From Nitriliruptoraceae bacterium (GTDB lineage Bacteria; Actinomycetota; Nitriliruptoria; Nitriliruptorales; Nitriliruptoraceae), in contig PWTE01000301.1 in the NCBI GenBank assembly GCA_003563915.1, positions 1 through 60,630 on the forward strand: a DNA stretch of 60,630 bases, given 5' to 3'. Positions 51,638 through 60,550 of the stretch are shown here, one piece after another. Each line of letters opens with the position of its first letter. The stretch's first letter is position 1. The notes under the pieces are model-generated. The model searched no databases. It saw only the letters and a list, made by a program, of their open reading frames with translations, and was not told the origin of the DNA. A program made the translations under genes and the position numbers.

Positions 51638-51916
51638 ATGGCTGCAGCCAAGAAGTCCACTGCGAAGAAGGCCGCGAAGAAGAGCGCCAAGAAGGCGGCC
51701 AAGCGCACCCCCGCGAAGCGCGCCGCGAAGAAGAGCGCCAAGAAGGCCGCCAAGCGCAGCCCCGCCAAGAAGAGCGCCAAGAAGGCCGCGAAGAAGAGCG
51801 CCAAGAAGGCCGCCAAGCGCAGCCCCGCCAAGAAGAGCGCGAAGAAGGCCGCCAAGCGCAGCCCCGCCAAGAAGAGCGCCAAGAAGGCCGCGAAGAAGAC
51901 GGCTCGCAAACGCTGA
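51638..51916 (+). CDS. Histone H1-like Lys/Ala-rich protein
   Basis: Protein of 92 residues made almost entirely of Lys, Ala, Ser, Pro and Arg. It repeats units such as A-K-K-S-A-K-K-A-A-K and R-S-P-A-K-K-S. The composition matches nucleoid-associated H1/HC1-like tails that bind DNA without a fold. ATG 51638 has GGGAGGC five bases upstream. The coding DNA is itself repetitive (AAGAAGAGCGCC-type units). It has no attached globular domain, unlike the phasin-like protein at 6951. Confidence 0.85.
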   Translation: MAAAKKSTAKKAAKKSAKKAAKRTPAKRAAKKSAKKAAKRSPAKKSAKKAAKKSAKKAAKRSPAKKSAKKAAKRSPAKKSAKKAAKKTARKR

Positions 51917-52011
51917 GCAGCCCGGTCCCGGGTGTACGCCCCGGTTCCCAACGTCGCCCGGGACCTACGTCCATGCGACGCAGGCCCGCCGGGCAACCAC
52001 AGCCGGACGGG

Positions 52012-52017
52012 TACGTT
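52012..52017 (+). promoter_or_regulatory. Candidate -10 box (TACGTT) for a leaderless PAC2 transcript
   Basis: TACGTT ends seven bases before ATG 52025, and no ribosome site is visible. A transcript starting at the ATG itself is implied. No clear -35. Confidence 0.4.
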
Positions 52018-52024
52018 GCGTCGC

Positions 52025-52927
52025 ATGGACCTCCTTCAACTCGATGAGCCCCTCCTCGACGATGTCGGGGCCGACCCTGTCCTGGTGGTCGCCCTCGACG
52101 GGTGGACTGATGCCGCAGGCGCAGGCAGCATCGCGGCCGAGAGCCTGCTGGGACATCCCCATCAGCGGTTGGGGAACTTCCCGAGTGATCCGCTCTACGA
52201 CTACCGCGACCGGCGACCACAGCTCGAGATCGACCGCGGCCGCCTGGGCGAGTTGGTCTGGCCCGAGCTGGCCATCGACGTCGTGACCCCGGCCTCTGGT
52301 CCTGCCCTCCTACTGGTCCACGGGGCCGAACCGGATCTGCTCTGGCGGACCTGTGCCAGGGATCTCCAGGACCTCGCTGGTCGCCTGGGTGCCGAACGTT
52401 ACGTCGGTCTCGGCAGCGTTCCCGGCCCGATCCCCCACACCCGTCCGGTCCAGGTGATCTGCACGGGAAGCGACGAGGAACTCATCGACCGGCTCGGGCG
52501 TGCGCACGAGCAGGTGATCGTCCCGGCGTCCTGCCAGGTCGCCTGGGAAGCGCTCTTCGAGGATGCCGGCATGACGACACTCGGGCTCTGGGCGCGTGTC
52601 CCGCACTACGTCGCCGGCGAGTATCCGGCGGCGACCCGCAGCCTGCTGGAGCGGTTCTCGGCGCACCTCGGCACCCCGGTCGACCTGACCCCGTTCGATG
52701 CGATGGTCGAGGAACACCGCACGAAGCTGGATGTGGCGGCGTCCTCGTCCGAGGAGGTCAGCGACCACGTCCGACAGCTCGAACAGCTCTACGACGCCGA
52801 GGTGGAAGCCGAGCGGGCCATGGGAGGCCTGGGTCAGCGGCCCGCGCAGCTCTCCGAGGACGAGGTGCCGTCGGCAGAGGAGCTCGGCGCGGAGATCGAA
52901 CGCTTCCTGCGTGGACGCGCCCAGTGA
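52025..52927 (+). CDS. PAC2-family protein
   Basis: Protein of 300 residues. The PAC2 alpha/beta fold is recognised by V-L-V-V-A-L-D-G-W-T-D-A near residue 20, L-Y-D-Y-R-D-R-R-P near 58-66 and P-H-Y-V-A near 200. The C-terminal ~80 residues are a charged helical extension, as in actinobacterial proteins of the Rv2125 type. PAC2 proteins serve as proteasome-assembly chaperones in eukaryotes; the bacterial role is unproven. No ribosome site precedes ATG 52025. Confidence 0.88.
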   Translation: MDLLQLDEPLLDDVGADPVLVVALDGWTDAAGAGSIAAESLLGHPHQRLGNFPSDPLYDYRDRRPQLEIDRGRLGELVWPELAIDVVTPASGPALLLVHGAEPDLLWRTCARDLQDLAGRLGAERYVGLGSVPGPIPHTRPVQVICTGSDEELIDRLGRAHEQVIVPASCQVAWEALFEDAGMTTLGLWARVPHYVAGEYPAATRSLLERFSAHLGTPVDLTPFDAMVEEHRTKLDVAASSSEEVSDHVRQLEQLYDAEVEAERAMGGLGQRPAQLSEDEVPSAEELGAEIERFLRGRAQ

Positions 52928-52944
52928 CCGCCAGGCCTCACCGC

Positions 52945-52950
52945 TAGGCT
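52945..52950 (+). promoter_or_regulatory. Candidate -10 box (TAGGCT) for adoK
   Basis: TAGGCT 69 bases before the adoK start, with a weak AGTGAC -35 16 bases upstream. Confidence 0.4.
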
Positions 52951-53019
52951 GGCGCATCCTGCGGGCCGGGAGCACCACGTAACGCCCGGACGGCCGGCCC
53001 CTTGCCCAAGGAGGACAGG

Positions 53020-54000
53020 GTGCGCATCGCCGTGACCGGATCGATCGCCACCGACCACCTCATGACCTTCCCTGGTCGGTTCGCCGATCAACTGGTCGCC
53101 GACCGACTGGAGCGGGTGAGCCTGTCCTTCCTGGTGGACGAGCTGGAGATCCGGCGTGGTGGCGTCGCGGCGAACATCGGCTTCGGGCTGGCCCAGCTGG
53201 GCCTGACACCGGTCCTCGTCGGGGCCGTCGGTCAGGACTTCGACCGCGACTACCGCGCGTGGCTGCAGCGCCACGGTGTCAACTGCGCTGGGGTGCACGT
53301 GTCCGAGTTGCGACACACCGCCAGGTTCCTGTGCACCACCGACCTCGACCAGAACCAGATGGCCTCGTTCTACACCGGAGCGATGGAGGAAGCGCGGTTC
53401 ATCGAGCTCGCCCCGATCGCCGCCGACGTCGGACGGCTCGACCTGGTCGTGGTCTCCCCCAACGACCCCGAGGCGATGCTGCGACACACCTCTGAGTGCC
53501 GCTCGCTCGGTCTTCCCTTCATGGCCGACCCGGGTCAGCAGCTCGCACGGATGGAGGGACCACAGATCCGCAAGCTCGTCGACGGTGCTCGCTACCTCGT
53601 GACCAACGACTACGAGCGTGCGCTGCTGGAGAACAAGACCGGCTGGAGCAGCGACGAGGTGCTCGCCCGGGTCGACGTACGCATCACGACCCTCGGTGCC
53701 AAGGGCTGTCTCATCGAGACCCGCGAGGGCATCGTCGGCGAGGTGGCTGCGGCACCCGAGCAACTGCGGGCCGATCCGACGGGGGTCGGTGATGCCTTCA
53801 GGGCAGGTTTCCTCGCCGGCGTCGCCTGGAACGTGAACCTCGAACGAGCGGCTCAGATCGGCGCGATGGTCGCCACCTACGTGCTCGAGCACGTCGGCAC
53901 CCAGGAGTACGAGATCGAGTCCGAAGAGTTCGCGCAGCGACTCGCGGATGTCTACGGCCCGACGGTCGCCGACGAGATCACACCGTTCCTGCCGACATGA
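53020..54000 (+). CDS. adoK: PfkB-family kinase, AdoK/CbhK-like
   Basis: Ribokinase-superfamily sugar/nucleoside kinase with 326 residues. A-V-T-G-S-I-A-T-D-H-L-M at ~4-15 and R-R-G-G-V-A-A-N-I-G near ~46-55 are the substrate-binding parts. D-P-T-G-V-G-D-A-F-R-A-G-F-L-A-G near ~252-267 is the PfkB signature with the catalytic Asp. The overall sequence closely resembles the M. tuberculosis adenosine kinase Rv2202c. AAGGAGG lies five bases before GTG 53020. Adenosine phosphorylation fits with ahcY in the same region, which yields adenosine. Confidence 0.92.
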   Translation: MRIAVTGSIATDHLMTFPGRFADQLVADRLERVSLSFLVDELEIRRGGVAANIGFGLAQLGLTPVLVGAVGQDFDRDYRAWLQRHGVNCAGVHVSELRHTARFLCTTDLDQNQMASFYTGAMEEARFIELAPIAADVGRLDLVVVSPNDPEAMLRHTSECRSLGLPFMADPGQQLARMEGPQIRKLVDGARYLVTNDYERALLENKTGWSSDEVLARVDVRITTLGAKGCLIETREGIVGEVAAAPEQLRADPTGVGDAFRAGFLAGVAWNVNLERAAQIGAMVATYVLEHVGTQEYEIESEEFAQRLADVYGPTVADEITPFLPT

Positions 54001-54037
54001 CCCCGCCCGTACCGCCACCGCCACGGCCTCCCGGGCC

Positions 54038-54583
54038 GTGAGCAGGGCAGCGGCGTACCTGCTGGTCGTGACCGCAGCTGCCACCCCGTGGCTGGAGGTG
54101 CTCCTCGTGGTGCCAGCGGCCATCCTTGCCGGCCTCCCGGCCGTTCCGGTGGTCCTCCTGGCGGCTGCCGGCAACATCGCCACGATCGTCCCGGCGATCT
54201 ACCTCGGCGAGCGCATCCGTGGCTGGTGGCAACGTCGACGTGGTGGCACGTACCGCGACACACCGGGCCCTTCAGGACGCAGCGGGCGGGGCCGGCGCGT
54301 GTTCGACCGGTACGGGCTCGCTGGACTGGCGCTCCTGGGACCTCTCGTCACCGGCATCCACGTCGCGGCGCTCGTCGCCGTCGGCGCGGGGGCGCCACGC
54401 CGCAGGACCCTGCTGTGGCTGGCTGCGGGTGTCACGGCGTGGTCAGTCGCCACCGGGATCCTGACGGTCGTCGGGGTCGACCTCATCGTCGAACCCGACC
54501 AGCTCCCCGAGCTGTTCGAGGCGGGTGGACCCGGGCCTCAGTCGGCGACGCGTTCCGCGATCCAGTCCACACACGCCGTGTAG
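54038..54583 (+). CDS. Small multidrug-export-type membrane protein
   Basis: Protein of 181 residues with four to five hydrophobic helices. G-N-I-A-T-I-V-P-A-I-Y-L near ~44-55 and F-D-R-Y-G-L-A-G-L-A-L-L-G-P-L-V near ~90-105 fit the putative small multi-drug export family. GTG 54038 is the best-placed start, 37 bases after adoK, but the ribosome site is weak. Its 3' end overlaps the convergent serC gene by 46 bases. Confidence 0.75.
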   Translation: MSRAAAYLLVVTAAATPWLEVLLVVPAAILAGLPAVPVVLLAAAGNIATIVPAIYLGERIRGWWQRRRGGTYRDTPGPSGRSGRGRRVFDRYGLAGLALLGPLVTGIHVAALVAVGAGAPRRRTLLWLAAGVTAWSVATGILTVVGVDLIVEPDQLPELFEAGGPGPQSATRSAIQSTHAV

Positions 54584-55653
54584 GCCTCGAGGTCCTCGGC
54601 ATCGATCGCCGGGAACATCGCGATGCGCAGCTGGTTGCGTCCGAGCTTGCGGTACCCGTCGGTGTCGAGCACCCCGTTCGCACGCAGGATGCGGTTGACC
54701 TCGTCCGCATCAACGGACGGGTCAAGGTCGATCGTGGCGACGACGTTCGAACGTGCGGCGGCATCCTGCACGAACGACGACGCCCAGGCGCGCTCCTGGG
54801 CCCAGCCGTAGATGATCGCCGCCTTGTCCTGCTGGTGCTCGACCACCCCGTCGAGGTCACCGAAGCGCTCCCGCATCCAGTCCACCTGTGCGGCTGCGAG
54901 GAGCACCGTCGCCACCGCCGGAGTGTTGTAGGTCTGGTTCTTCCGGCTGTTGTCCAGGGCGGTGACCAGGTCGAGGAAGGTCGGGACGTACCGCCCGGAT
55001 CCCGCGATGTCATCGATCCGTCGCGCCGCCGCCGGTGACACGAACGCCGCCGTCAGACCGCCGTCGGCCGCGAACCCCTTCTGCAGGCTGAAGTAGTACA
55101 CGTCGGCCTGGCCGAGGTCGACCGGGAGGCCACCGGCTCCCGAGGTCGCGTCGACCAGCACCAACGCGTCGTCGACGCGCACGATGTCCTGAGCGACCCC
55201 GGTCGAGGTCTCGTTGTGCGTGAGTGCTTGCACGTCACAGTCGGGGGCCGCGCTCACCTCGGGGCGGCTACCCGGCTCCGCGTCGACGACGTCGGGGTCC
55301 TCGAGCCACGGGGCCTTGGCGGTGACCGCGGCGAACTTGCCCGAGAACTCACCGAAGCGGTAGTGGCGGGCCCGGCCTTCGACCACGCCGAAGGCGAGAC
55401 TCTCCCAGAAGGCGGTGGCACCGCCGACCGCCAGCAGGACGTCGTGGTCCTCGGGCGCACCGAACAGGGCCCGCAGGCCGTCCTGCAGCCTGGCGACCTG
55501 GTCCTTGATCCGTTGCTGTCGGTGCGAGGTGCCGAGCAGATCATCACCGATGCGGGCGAGCTCGGCGAGCGACTCGGGGCGGACCTTGCTGGGTCCGGAC
55601 CCGAACCGGCCGTCCTTCGGTAGGAGGTCGGGAGGGATGGTCAGATCGGACAC
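54538..55653 (-). CDS. serC: Phosphoserine aminotransferase
   Basis: PLP enzyme of serine synthesis, transferring the amino group from glutamate to 3-phosphohydroxypyruvate. The protein has 371 residues of the actinobacterial type. [10 protein letters not shown] at ~17-26 and PLP lysine in [14 protein letters not shown] are present. GTG 55653 has GAGGT six bases upstream. It is divergent from an aspartate-type aminotransferase gene. Confidence 0.96.
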   Translation of the reverse strand: MSDLTIPPDLLPKDGRFGSGPSKVRPESLAELARIGDDLLGTSHRQQRIKDQVARLQDGLRALFGAPEDHDVLLAVGGATAFWESLAFGVVEGRARHYRFGEFSGKFAAVTAKAPWLEDPDVVDAEPGSRPEVSAAPDCDVQALTHNETSTGVAQDIVRVDDALVLVDATSGAGGLPVDLGQADVYYFSLQKGFAADGGLTAAFVSPAAARRIDDIAGSGRYVPTFLDLVTALDNSRKNQTYNTPAVATVLLAAAQVDWMRERFGDLDGVVEHQQDKAAIIYGWAQERAWASSFVQDAAARSNVVATIDLDPSVDADEVNRILRANGVLDTDGYRKLGRNQLRIAMFPAIDAEDLEAYTACVDWIAERVAD

Positions 55654-55734
55654 ACGCGTACCTCGCCTCGGGGGCCGGGAGCCAAGCATCTCCGGACCGC
55701 GGGCGCCACCCCGGGTCTGCCGGGATCCGACGGC

Positions 55735-55740
55735 TACGAT
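55735..55740 (+). promoter_or_regulatory. Candidate -10 box (TACGAT) for the aminotransferase gene
   Basis: TACGAT 38 bases before GTG 55779, in the 125-base divergent gap with serC. No clear -35. Confidence 0.35.
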
Positions 55741-55778
55741 CCCGCTGTCCCGCGATCCCTGCGAACAGTGAGTCCACC

Positions 55779-56972
55779 GTGTCCGTCGCCCGTCGCATCC
55801 AGCAGATGGAAGAGTCCCCGACGATGGCCGTGACCGCCAAGGCCAAGGAGCTCAGGGCGGCGGGAGAACCCGTGATCGGGTTCGGCGCCGGCGAGCCCGA
55901 CTTCCCCACCCCGGACAACATCGTGGCGGCGGCAGCTGAGGCGGTCGCGGACCCCGCGACGCACCGGTACACCCCGGCACCGGGCCTCCCCCCGTTGAGG
56001 GAGGCGATCGCCTCGGTCACCTCACGCACCGCGCAGGCCACGATCGATCCAGCGCAGGTCGTCGTCTCCAACGGCGGGAAGCACGCGCTGTTCAACGTGT
56101 TCATGACGCTGCTCGATCCAGGTGACGAGGTGATCGTTCCGGCGCCGTACTGGGTGAGCTACCCCGAACAGATCCGGCTCGCGCAAGGGGTCCCGGTCGC
56201 GGTGCCGACCACGAAGGAGACCGGCTTCCGAGCGACCGTCGAGGCACTCGAGGCCGCCCGCACCGAACGTACGAAGGCCCTGGTGTTCGTCTCGCCGTCG
56301 AACCCGACCGGCGCGGTCTACCCGCGCGACGAGGTCGCCGCGGTCGGCCAGTGGGCAGCGGACAACGACGTCTGGGTGATCACCGACGAGATCTACGACC
56401 GGTTGGTCTACGACGAGGCAACCGCGCCGTCCATCGTTGCGGTCACCCCCGAGCTCGAAGGCCGGACCATCATCGTCAACGGTGTGGCCAAGACCTACGC
56501 GATGACGGGCTGGCGGGTGGGCTGGTCCGTCTCACCCAAGGACCTCGCCAGCGGCATGTCCAAGCTCCAGGGGCAGGCGACCTCCAACGTCTGCAACGTC
56601 GCGCAACGCGCGGCGCTGGAAGCCCTGACCGGGCCACAGGACGCGGTCGCGGAGATGCGCGCCGCTTTCGACCGACGTCGCAAGCTGGCCGTGGAGCACC
56701 TCGGGGCGATCGAGGGCGTCGAGGTGGTCGAGCCTCAGGGCGCGTTCTACGTCTTCCCCTCCTTCGAAGCCATCCTGGGTCGCGAGATCGCCGGACGTAG
56801 GATCACGACCACGCTCGAACTGGCCGAGGTGGTCCTGGAGGAGGCGAAGGTCGCCATCGTGCCCGGTGAGGGTTTCGGTGCCCCGGGGTACGCCCGCCTG
56901 TCCTACGCGTTGGGCGACGACGACCTGGTCGAGGGCATCGAGCGGGTCGCCGACCTGCTGCAGCGCAACTGA
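55779..56972 (+). CDS. aspC: Aspartate-type pyridoxal-phosphate aminotransferase
   Basis: Class-I fold-type I aminotransferase of 397 residues. F-G-A-G-E-P-D-F at ~35-42, Y-W-V-S-Y-P near ~125, the S-P-S-N-P-T-G-A-V motif near ~170, and PLP lysine in [17 protein letters not shown] near ~235 are present. This arrangement is the Ib subgroup (prokaryotic AspB-like). GTG 55779 is assigned from position; the ribosome site is weak. Confidence 0.93.
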   Translation: MSVARRIQQMEESPTMAVTAKAKELRAAGEPVIGFGAGEPDFPTPDNIVAAAAEAVADPATHRYTPAPGLPPLREAIASVTSRTAQATIDPAQVVVSNGGKHALFNVFMTLLDPGDEVIVPAPYWVSYPEQIRLAQGVPVAVPTTKETGFRATVEALEAARTERTKALVFVSPSNPTGAVYPRDEVAAVGQWAADNDVWVITDEIYDRLVYDEATAPSIVAVTPELEGRTIIVNGVAKTYAMTGWRVGWSVSPKDLASGMSKLQGQATSNVCNVAQRAALEALTGPQDAVAEMRAAFDRRRKLAVEHLGAIEGVEVVEPQGAFYVFPSFEAILGREIAGRRITTTLELAEVVLEEAKVAIVPGEGFGAPGYARLSYALGDDDLVEGIERVADLLQRN

Positions 56973-57008
56973 GCCGGCCGTTACCGGGGATGATCGCCCG
57001 GCGGCGGC

Positions 57009-57878
57009 TCAGTCGTCGAGCGGCTCGGGGAGGTCCGGGCAGTCGGTGCGTTCGGGCGTCTGGGCGACCAGTTCCGCGACGTTCTCTGCGGTGACGATGC
57101 CGCCGGCCTCACGCAGCAGCTCCCGATCGATGCAGGCGAGCTGCACCGCGTTGGCCCGCGGTTCGACCCCGGGGAGCTCGGTCGTGAAGCGATCGACCGC
57201 GATCCAGACCCCGGTCGAGGGCTCGGAGAGCAGCGCGTGCAGTTCCGGACGGAGATCGGTGTCGAAGTCCTCTGCTGCCGTGGCGCGCGCATCGAACCGT
57301 GCTTGGATCTCGGGGTCGGCTGGGCCCTGCTCACGCAGGACGGTGTACCCCTCGAGGAGACGTGCGCGCCCTTGTAGGACCAGTTTCAGTCCGGCCTCGA
57401 CGTTCCCGCGCAACTCGTCCGCTCCCGTGGCGACACCGTCCGCGTCGAACGTGTCGAGCGGGAAGGCCAGGTCGTGGCTGTCCGCGACGGCCAGGAACTC
57501 CGCGCCACCCCAGATGTCGAGCCACCCCAGAGCGATCGTGGAGACGGCGTCAGCCACGTCTCCATCGGCTTCGTCCGCGTCGATGAACAGACTGCGCAGG
57601 TCACCCTCGATCGTGTCGAGGACCGCGCGCATCCCGGCGGCATCGCCCTCGATGGTCCCCCACGTCTCATCGTCGGTGACGGTTACCGCGGTCGGGACGA
57701 TCGTGTCCGGCAGTTGGGGTTCCAACTCACCGAGCCGTTCGACCAGAGCCGACGGGTCGGTACCCCCGGCCGCGCCGTCCTCGTCCTGCTGAGCCACCGC
57801 ACCGCCGATGCCAAGCGCCGCCACCCCTACGGCGACGCAGGCGGTCAGTGCGAGCACGACCCTGCGCCTCGACCCCAC
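57009..57878 (-). CDS. Secreted protein of unknown function
   Basis: Protein of 289 residues. A Sec-type signal peptide (VVLALTACVAVGVAALG, ending A-V-A-Q-Q) is followed by an acidic, mostly helical domain with few aromatic residues and two cysteines near the C-terminus. I do not recognise the family. It may be an extracellular or wall-associated protein. GTG 57878 has GGAGGT six bases upstream. A candidate -10 (TAGGAT, minus strand 57971-57966) and a 12-base palindrome lie upstream. Confidence 0.7.
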   Translation of the reverse strand: MGSRRRVVLALTACVAVGVAALGIGGAVAQQDEDGAAGGTDPSALVERLGELEPQLPDTIVPTAVTVTDDETWGTIEGDAAGMRAVLDTIEGDLRSLFIDADEADGDVADAVSTIALGWLDIWGGAEFLAVADSHDLAFPLDTFDADGVATGADELRGNVEAGLKLVLQGRARLLEGYTVLREQGPADPEIQARFDARATAAEDFDTDLRPELHALLSEPSTGVWIAVDRFTTELPGVEPRANAVQLACIDRELLREAGGIVTAENVAELVAQTPERTDCPDLPEPLDD

Positions 57879-57965
57879 CTCGACCTCCTCATGACCTGGT
57901 CACCCAGGCGATCGTCCGGATCTCACGCCCGGTATCGGCAGGTTGCCCCCGGAACGTGAGTCCCG

Positions 57966-57971
57966 ATCCTA
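57966..57971 (-). promoter_or_regulatory. Candidate -10 box (TAGGAT) for the secreted-protein gene
   Basis: TAGGAT on the minus strand, leaving a leader of about 80 bases before GTG 57878. Eleven bases upstream is a perfect palindrome, GTGCCCGGGCAC (57982-57993), in the -35 area. Confidence 0.4.
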
Positions 57972-58067
57972 CGGCATCGCCGTGCCCGGGCACAGCAAGA
58001 ACATAGCTCACGCTACGCGACTCGCTGCTCGGTGGAAAGCCCCTTGCACAGCAGGTCGGCCGAGGGG

Positions 58068-58126
58068 CCGCCTATGTGCGATGAACGCACATAGGCGGGG
58101 GCACGGTTCCCAGCGGGTCGGAACCG
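58068..58126 (-). terminator. Two hairpins downstream of ahcY, terminator candidate
   Basis: Hairpin A, 7-bp arms (58104-58110 with 58120-58126), starts 10 bases after the ahcY stop on the minus strand. Hairpin B has a perfect 13-bp stem (58068-58080 with 58086-58098) and a 5-base loop. No U run follows. B reads CCGCCTATGTGCG with its complement and is more A+T-rich than its surroundings. Confidence 0.6.
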
Positions 58127-58136
58127 CCCCTGTCGG

Positions 58137-59462
58137 TCAGTACCGGTAGGACTCGTCCTTGTAGGGGCCGCCGACCTCGACCCCGAGGTACTCGGCCTGC
58201 TCGGGCGTCAGCTCGGTGAGCTGCGCCCCGATCTTCTCGAGGTGCAGCCGCGCCACCTCCTCGTCGAGGTGTCGCGGGAGCACGTACACCTCGTGCTTGT
58301 AGTCCTCGTGGTGACGCCACAGCTCGAGCTGTGCGAGCACCTGGTTCGTGAACGAGGTCGACATCACGAAGGACGAGTGGCCGGTCGCGTTGCCCAGGTT
58401 CACCAGCCGACCTTCGGCGAGCAGGATGACCGCCCGACCGTTCGGCAGGTGCACCAGGTCGACCTGTGGCTTGATGTTGGTCCACTCGTACTCGCGCAGT
58501 CCGGCGGTGTCGATCTCGGTGTCGAAGTGCCCGATGTTGCACAGGATCGCGTGATCCTTCATCGCCAGCACGTGTTCGCGGGTGACGACCGCCATGTTGC
58601 CGGTGGCCGTCACGACGATGTCGGCCTGGTCGATGATGGCGTCCATCGTGACGACGCGGTAGCCCTCCATCGCCGCCTGGAGCGCGTTGATCGGGTCGAT
58701 CTCCGTGATGTACACGGTGGCGCCCATGCCGTGGAGCGCCTGGGCACAGCCCTTCCCGACGTCGCCGTACCCCGCGACGACCGCGACCTTGCCGGCGATC
58801 ATGACATCGGTCCCGCGCTTGATGCCGTCGATGAGGGACTCACGGCAGCCGTAGAGGTTGTCGAACTTCGACTTGGTGACGGAGTCGTTGACGTTGATGG
58901 CGGGAAGCGCCAGCGTGCCCTGCCGCTGCCACGAGCGCAGCTGTTTGATGCCCGTGGTGGTCTCCTCCGAGATCCCGACGATCCCGGGGAGCAGGTCCGG
59001 ATGGTCGTGGTGGACCATGGCGGTCAGATCCCCGCCGTCATCGAGCAGGAGGTTCGGCCCGGAGCCGTCGGGCCAGGTGAGCGTCTGCTCGATACACCAG
59101 ACGTACTCCTCCTCGGTCTCACCCTTCCAGGCGAACACCGGGGTGCCGGCGGCGGCGACGGCGGCCGCCGCCTCGTCCTGGGTGGAGAAGATGTTGCAGG
59201 AGGACCAGCGGACGCTGGCACCGAGCGCCTGCAGGGTCTCGATCAGCACGGCGGTCTGCACGGTCATGTGCAGGCACCCGGCGATCCGGGCACCGGCGAG
59301 CGGCTGTCCGGCCGCGAACCGTTCGCGCAGGGCCATCAGTCCCGGCATCTCCCGCTCGGCCAGACCGATCTCCTTCCGGCCCCATTCGGCCAGGGACAGG
59401 TCGGCGATCTCGAAGTCCTCGTCGGGGTAGCGACGGGTCAGGGCGGTAGCGAGGTCGGTCAC
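58137..59462 (-). CDS. ahcY: S-adenosylhomocysteine hydrolase
   Basis: Reversible hydrolysis of S-adenosylhomocysteine to adenosine and homocysteine in the methionine/SAM cycle. The protein has 441 residues. G-Y-G-D-V-G-K-G near ~215 binds [11 protein letters not shown] is near ~63, and the conserved C-terminus ends K-D-E-S-Y-R-Y. GTG 59462 has GGAG eight bases upstream. Two tandem 10-base repeats lie 18-37 bases upstream. I saw no match to the SAH-riboswitch consensus in the 158-base leader. Confidence 0.97.
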   Translation of the reverse strand: MTDLATALTRRYPDEDFEIADLSLAEWGRKEIGLAEREMPGLMALRERFAAGQPLAGARIAGCLHMTVQTAVLIETLQALGASVRWSSCNIFSTQDEAAAAVAAAGTPVFAWKGETEEEYVWCIEQTLTWPDGSGPNLLLDDGGDLTAMVHHDHPDLLPGIVGISEETTTGIKQLRSWQRQGTLALPAINVNDSVTKSKFDNLYGCRESLIDGIKRGTDVMIAGKVAVVAGYGDVGKGCAQALHGMGATVYITEIDPINALQAAMEGYRVVTMDAIIDQADIVVTATGNMAVVTREHVLAMKDHAILCNIGHFDTEIDTAGLREYEWTNIKPQVDLVHLPNGRAVILLAEGRLVNLGNATGHSSFVMSTSFTNQVLAQLELWRHHEDYKHEVYVLPRHLDEEVARLHLEKIGAQLTELTPEQAEYLGVEVGGPYKDESYRY

Positions 59463-59479
59463 AGCAGCACTCCGGACGT

Positions 59480-59499
59480 ATCGTGACGGATCGTGACGG
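59480..59499 (+). repeat. Two tandem 10-bp repeats (ATCGTGACGG) upstream of ahcY
   Basis: ATCGTGACGG occurs at 59480-59489 and 59490-59499, 18-37 bases before the ahcY start on the opposite strand. The repeats lie where a promoter or activator site would be expected, so regulation of ahcY is possible. Confidence 0.6.
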
Positions 59500-59620
59500 T
59501 TCGGGCATCAGCCTGCCGCTCGCGGCCTGTTGGACCTCGGACTCGAGGATGGCCAGCTGCGGCTTCGCACGTGCGGTGCACCGAGACTTCGGAACCGGGA
59601 CGCGCCCGGGGCAGTGTGCC

Positions 59621-60430
59621 CTACCAGGGGGGCTCGTGGCCACCTTCTCCGAGCCGCGCCACCGGTCGCGCATCGAGTGCGAGCCGGACGTCACGGTCGC
59701 GAACGACGTGCAGTCGCGACAGGAACCGCTCGCGGCGCAGCTCCCGGGCGCCCATCCGCGCCAGGTGTGGGGTCACCAGTTGCACGTCGAGCAGGTCGCC
59801 TCCCGCTTCGCTCAACCGCGCGACCAGCTCCAACAGGGCAGCCTTCGAGGCGTCTGGCTCGCCGTGGAACATCGATTCACCGGTGAACACCCCACCGAGC
59901 TGCACCCCGTACAGCCCGCCGACCAGGCGGTCCTCGGCCCAGATCTCGACGCTGTGCGCCCAGCCGAGCCGGTGGAGCCGACCGTAGGCACGGCGCAGGT
60001 CCCCGGTGATCCACGTACCCACCTCGGGATCGCGGTCGGCGCAGGCGGCAACGACGTCATCGAACGCGCGGTCGATCGTCGCGGTCCACCCACACCCACG
60101 GAGCCGGGTGCGCAGGCGGCGGGGGACGTGCACCCCGTCGAGTTCGATCACCCCACGGGGGTCGGGGCTGAACCAGGGCAGCGGCACGCCGGGATGCGGC
60201 CACGGGAAGATGCCGCGCCGGTAGGCGTCGACCAGGGTCGGCGGGGCCAGGTCCGCACCGACGCCGACGACCCCGTCCTCATCGGCGGTCCCGGGGTCCG
60301 GCAGCATCCAGGCGGAGGGTGGGACCGGTTGGGGCGGCCGCGCGACCGGCGGCGCGGTCTCGCGCCGCCCGATCCGCCGCGGATCCGGCGGCGCGGATCC
60401 GGGCGGACGACCACGCTCGCGCGGCTGCAT
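59621..60430 (-). CDS. aat: Leucyl/phenylalanyl-tRNA-protein transferase
   Basis: N-end-rule enzyme that adds Leu or Phe to proteins with N-terminal Arg or Lys. The 269-residue protein has Y-R-R-G-I-F-P-W near ~69-76, W-F-S-P-D-P-R-G-V near ~85 and G-G-V-F-T-G-E-S-M-F near ~180. The first ~40 residues are a non-conserved Arg/Pro-rich extension. ATG 60430 has GGGAGGC upstream. It lies 158 bases before ahcY on the same strand. Confidence 0.95.
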   Translation of the reverse strand: MQPRERGRPPGSAPPDPRRIGRRETAPPVARPPQPVPPSAWMLPDPGTADEDGVVGVGADLAPPTLVDAYRRGIFPWPHPGVPLPWFSPDPRGVIELDGVHVPRRLRTRLRGCGWTATIDRAFDDVVAACADRDPEVGTWITGDLRRAYGRLHRLGWAHSVEIWAEDRLVGGLYGVQLGGVFTGESMFHGEPDASKAALLELVARLSEAGGDLLDVQLVTPHLARMGARELRRERFLSRLHVVRDRDVRLALDARPVARLGEGGHEPPW

Positions 60431-60512
60431 GCCCTGCCTCCCTGACCGGTCGCCGACGGTGAACAGGGTCCACGCACGGTGGCGCCTGTCCGCTCCCCCG
60501 GGATCGTCAAGC

Positions 60513-60518
60513 TAGCGT
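60513..60518 (+). promoter_or_regulatory. Candidate -10 box (TAGCGT) for the 5'-nuclease gene
   Basis: TAGCGT 32 bases before GTG 60551, in the divergent gap with aat. No clear -35. Confidence 0.35.
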
Positions 60519-60550
60519 GCCCCGAAGCCATCGAAACCCGGGAGCTCCTC

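Noticed and set aside
57879..58000. c-di-AMP (ydaO) riboswitch upstream of the secreted-protein gene
   Set aside because: A GGGTGA and a short hairpin near the ribosome site are present, but the conserved core and its order are not.
59463..59620. SAH riboswitch upstream of ahcY
   Set aside because: The leader contains CAGGCTGATG and GAGGTCC pieces, but the conserved GAGGAGCGCTGC core of the SAH riboswitch is absent.
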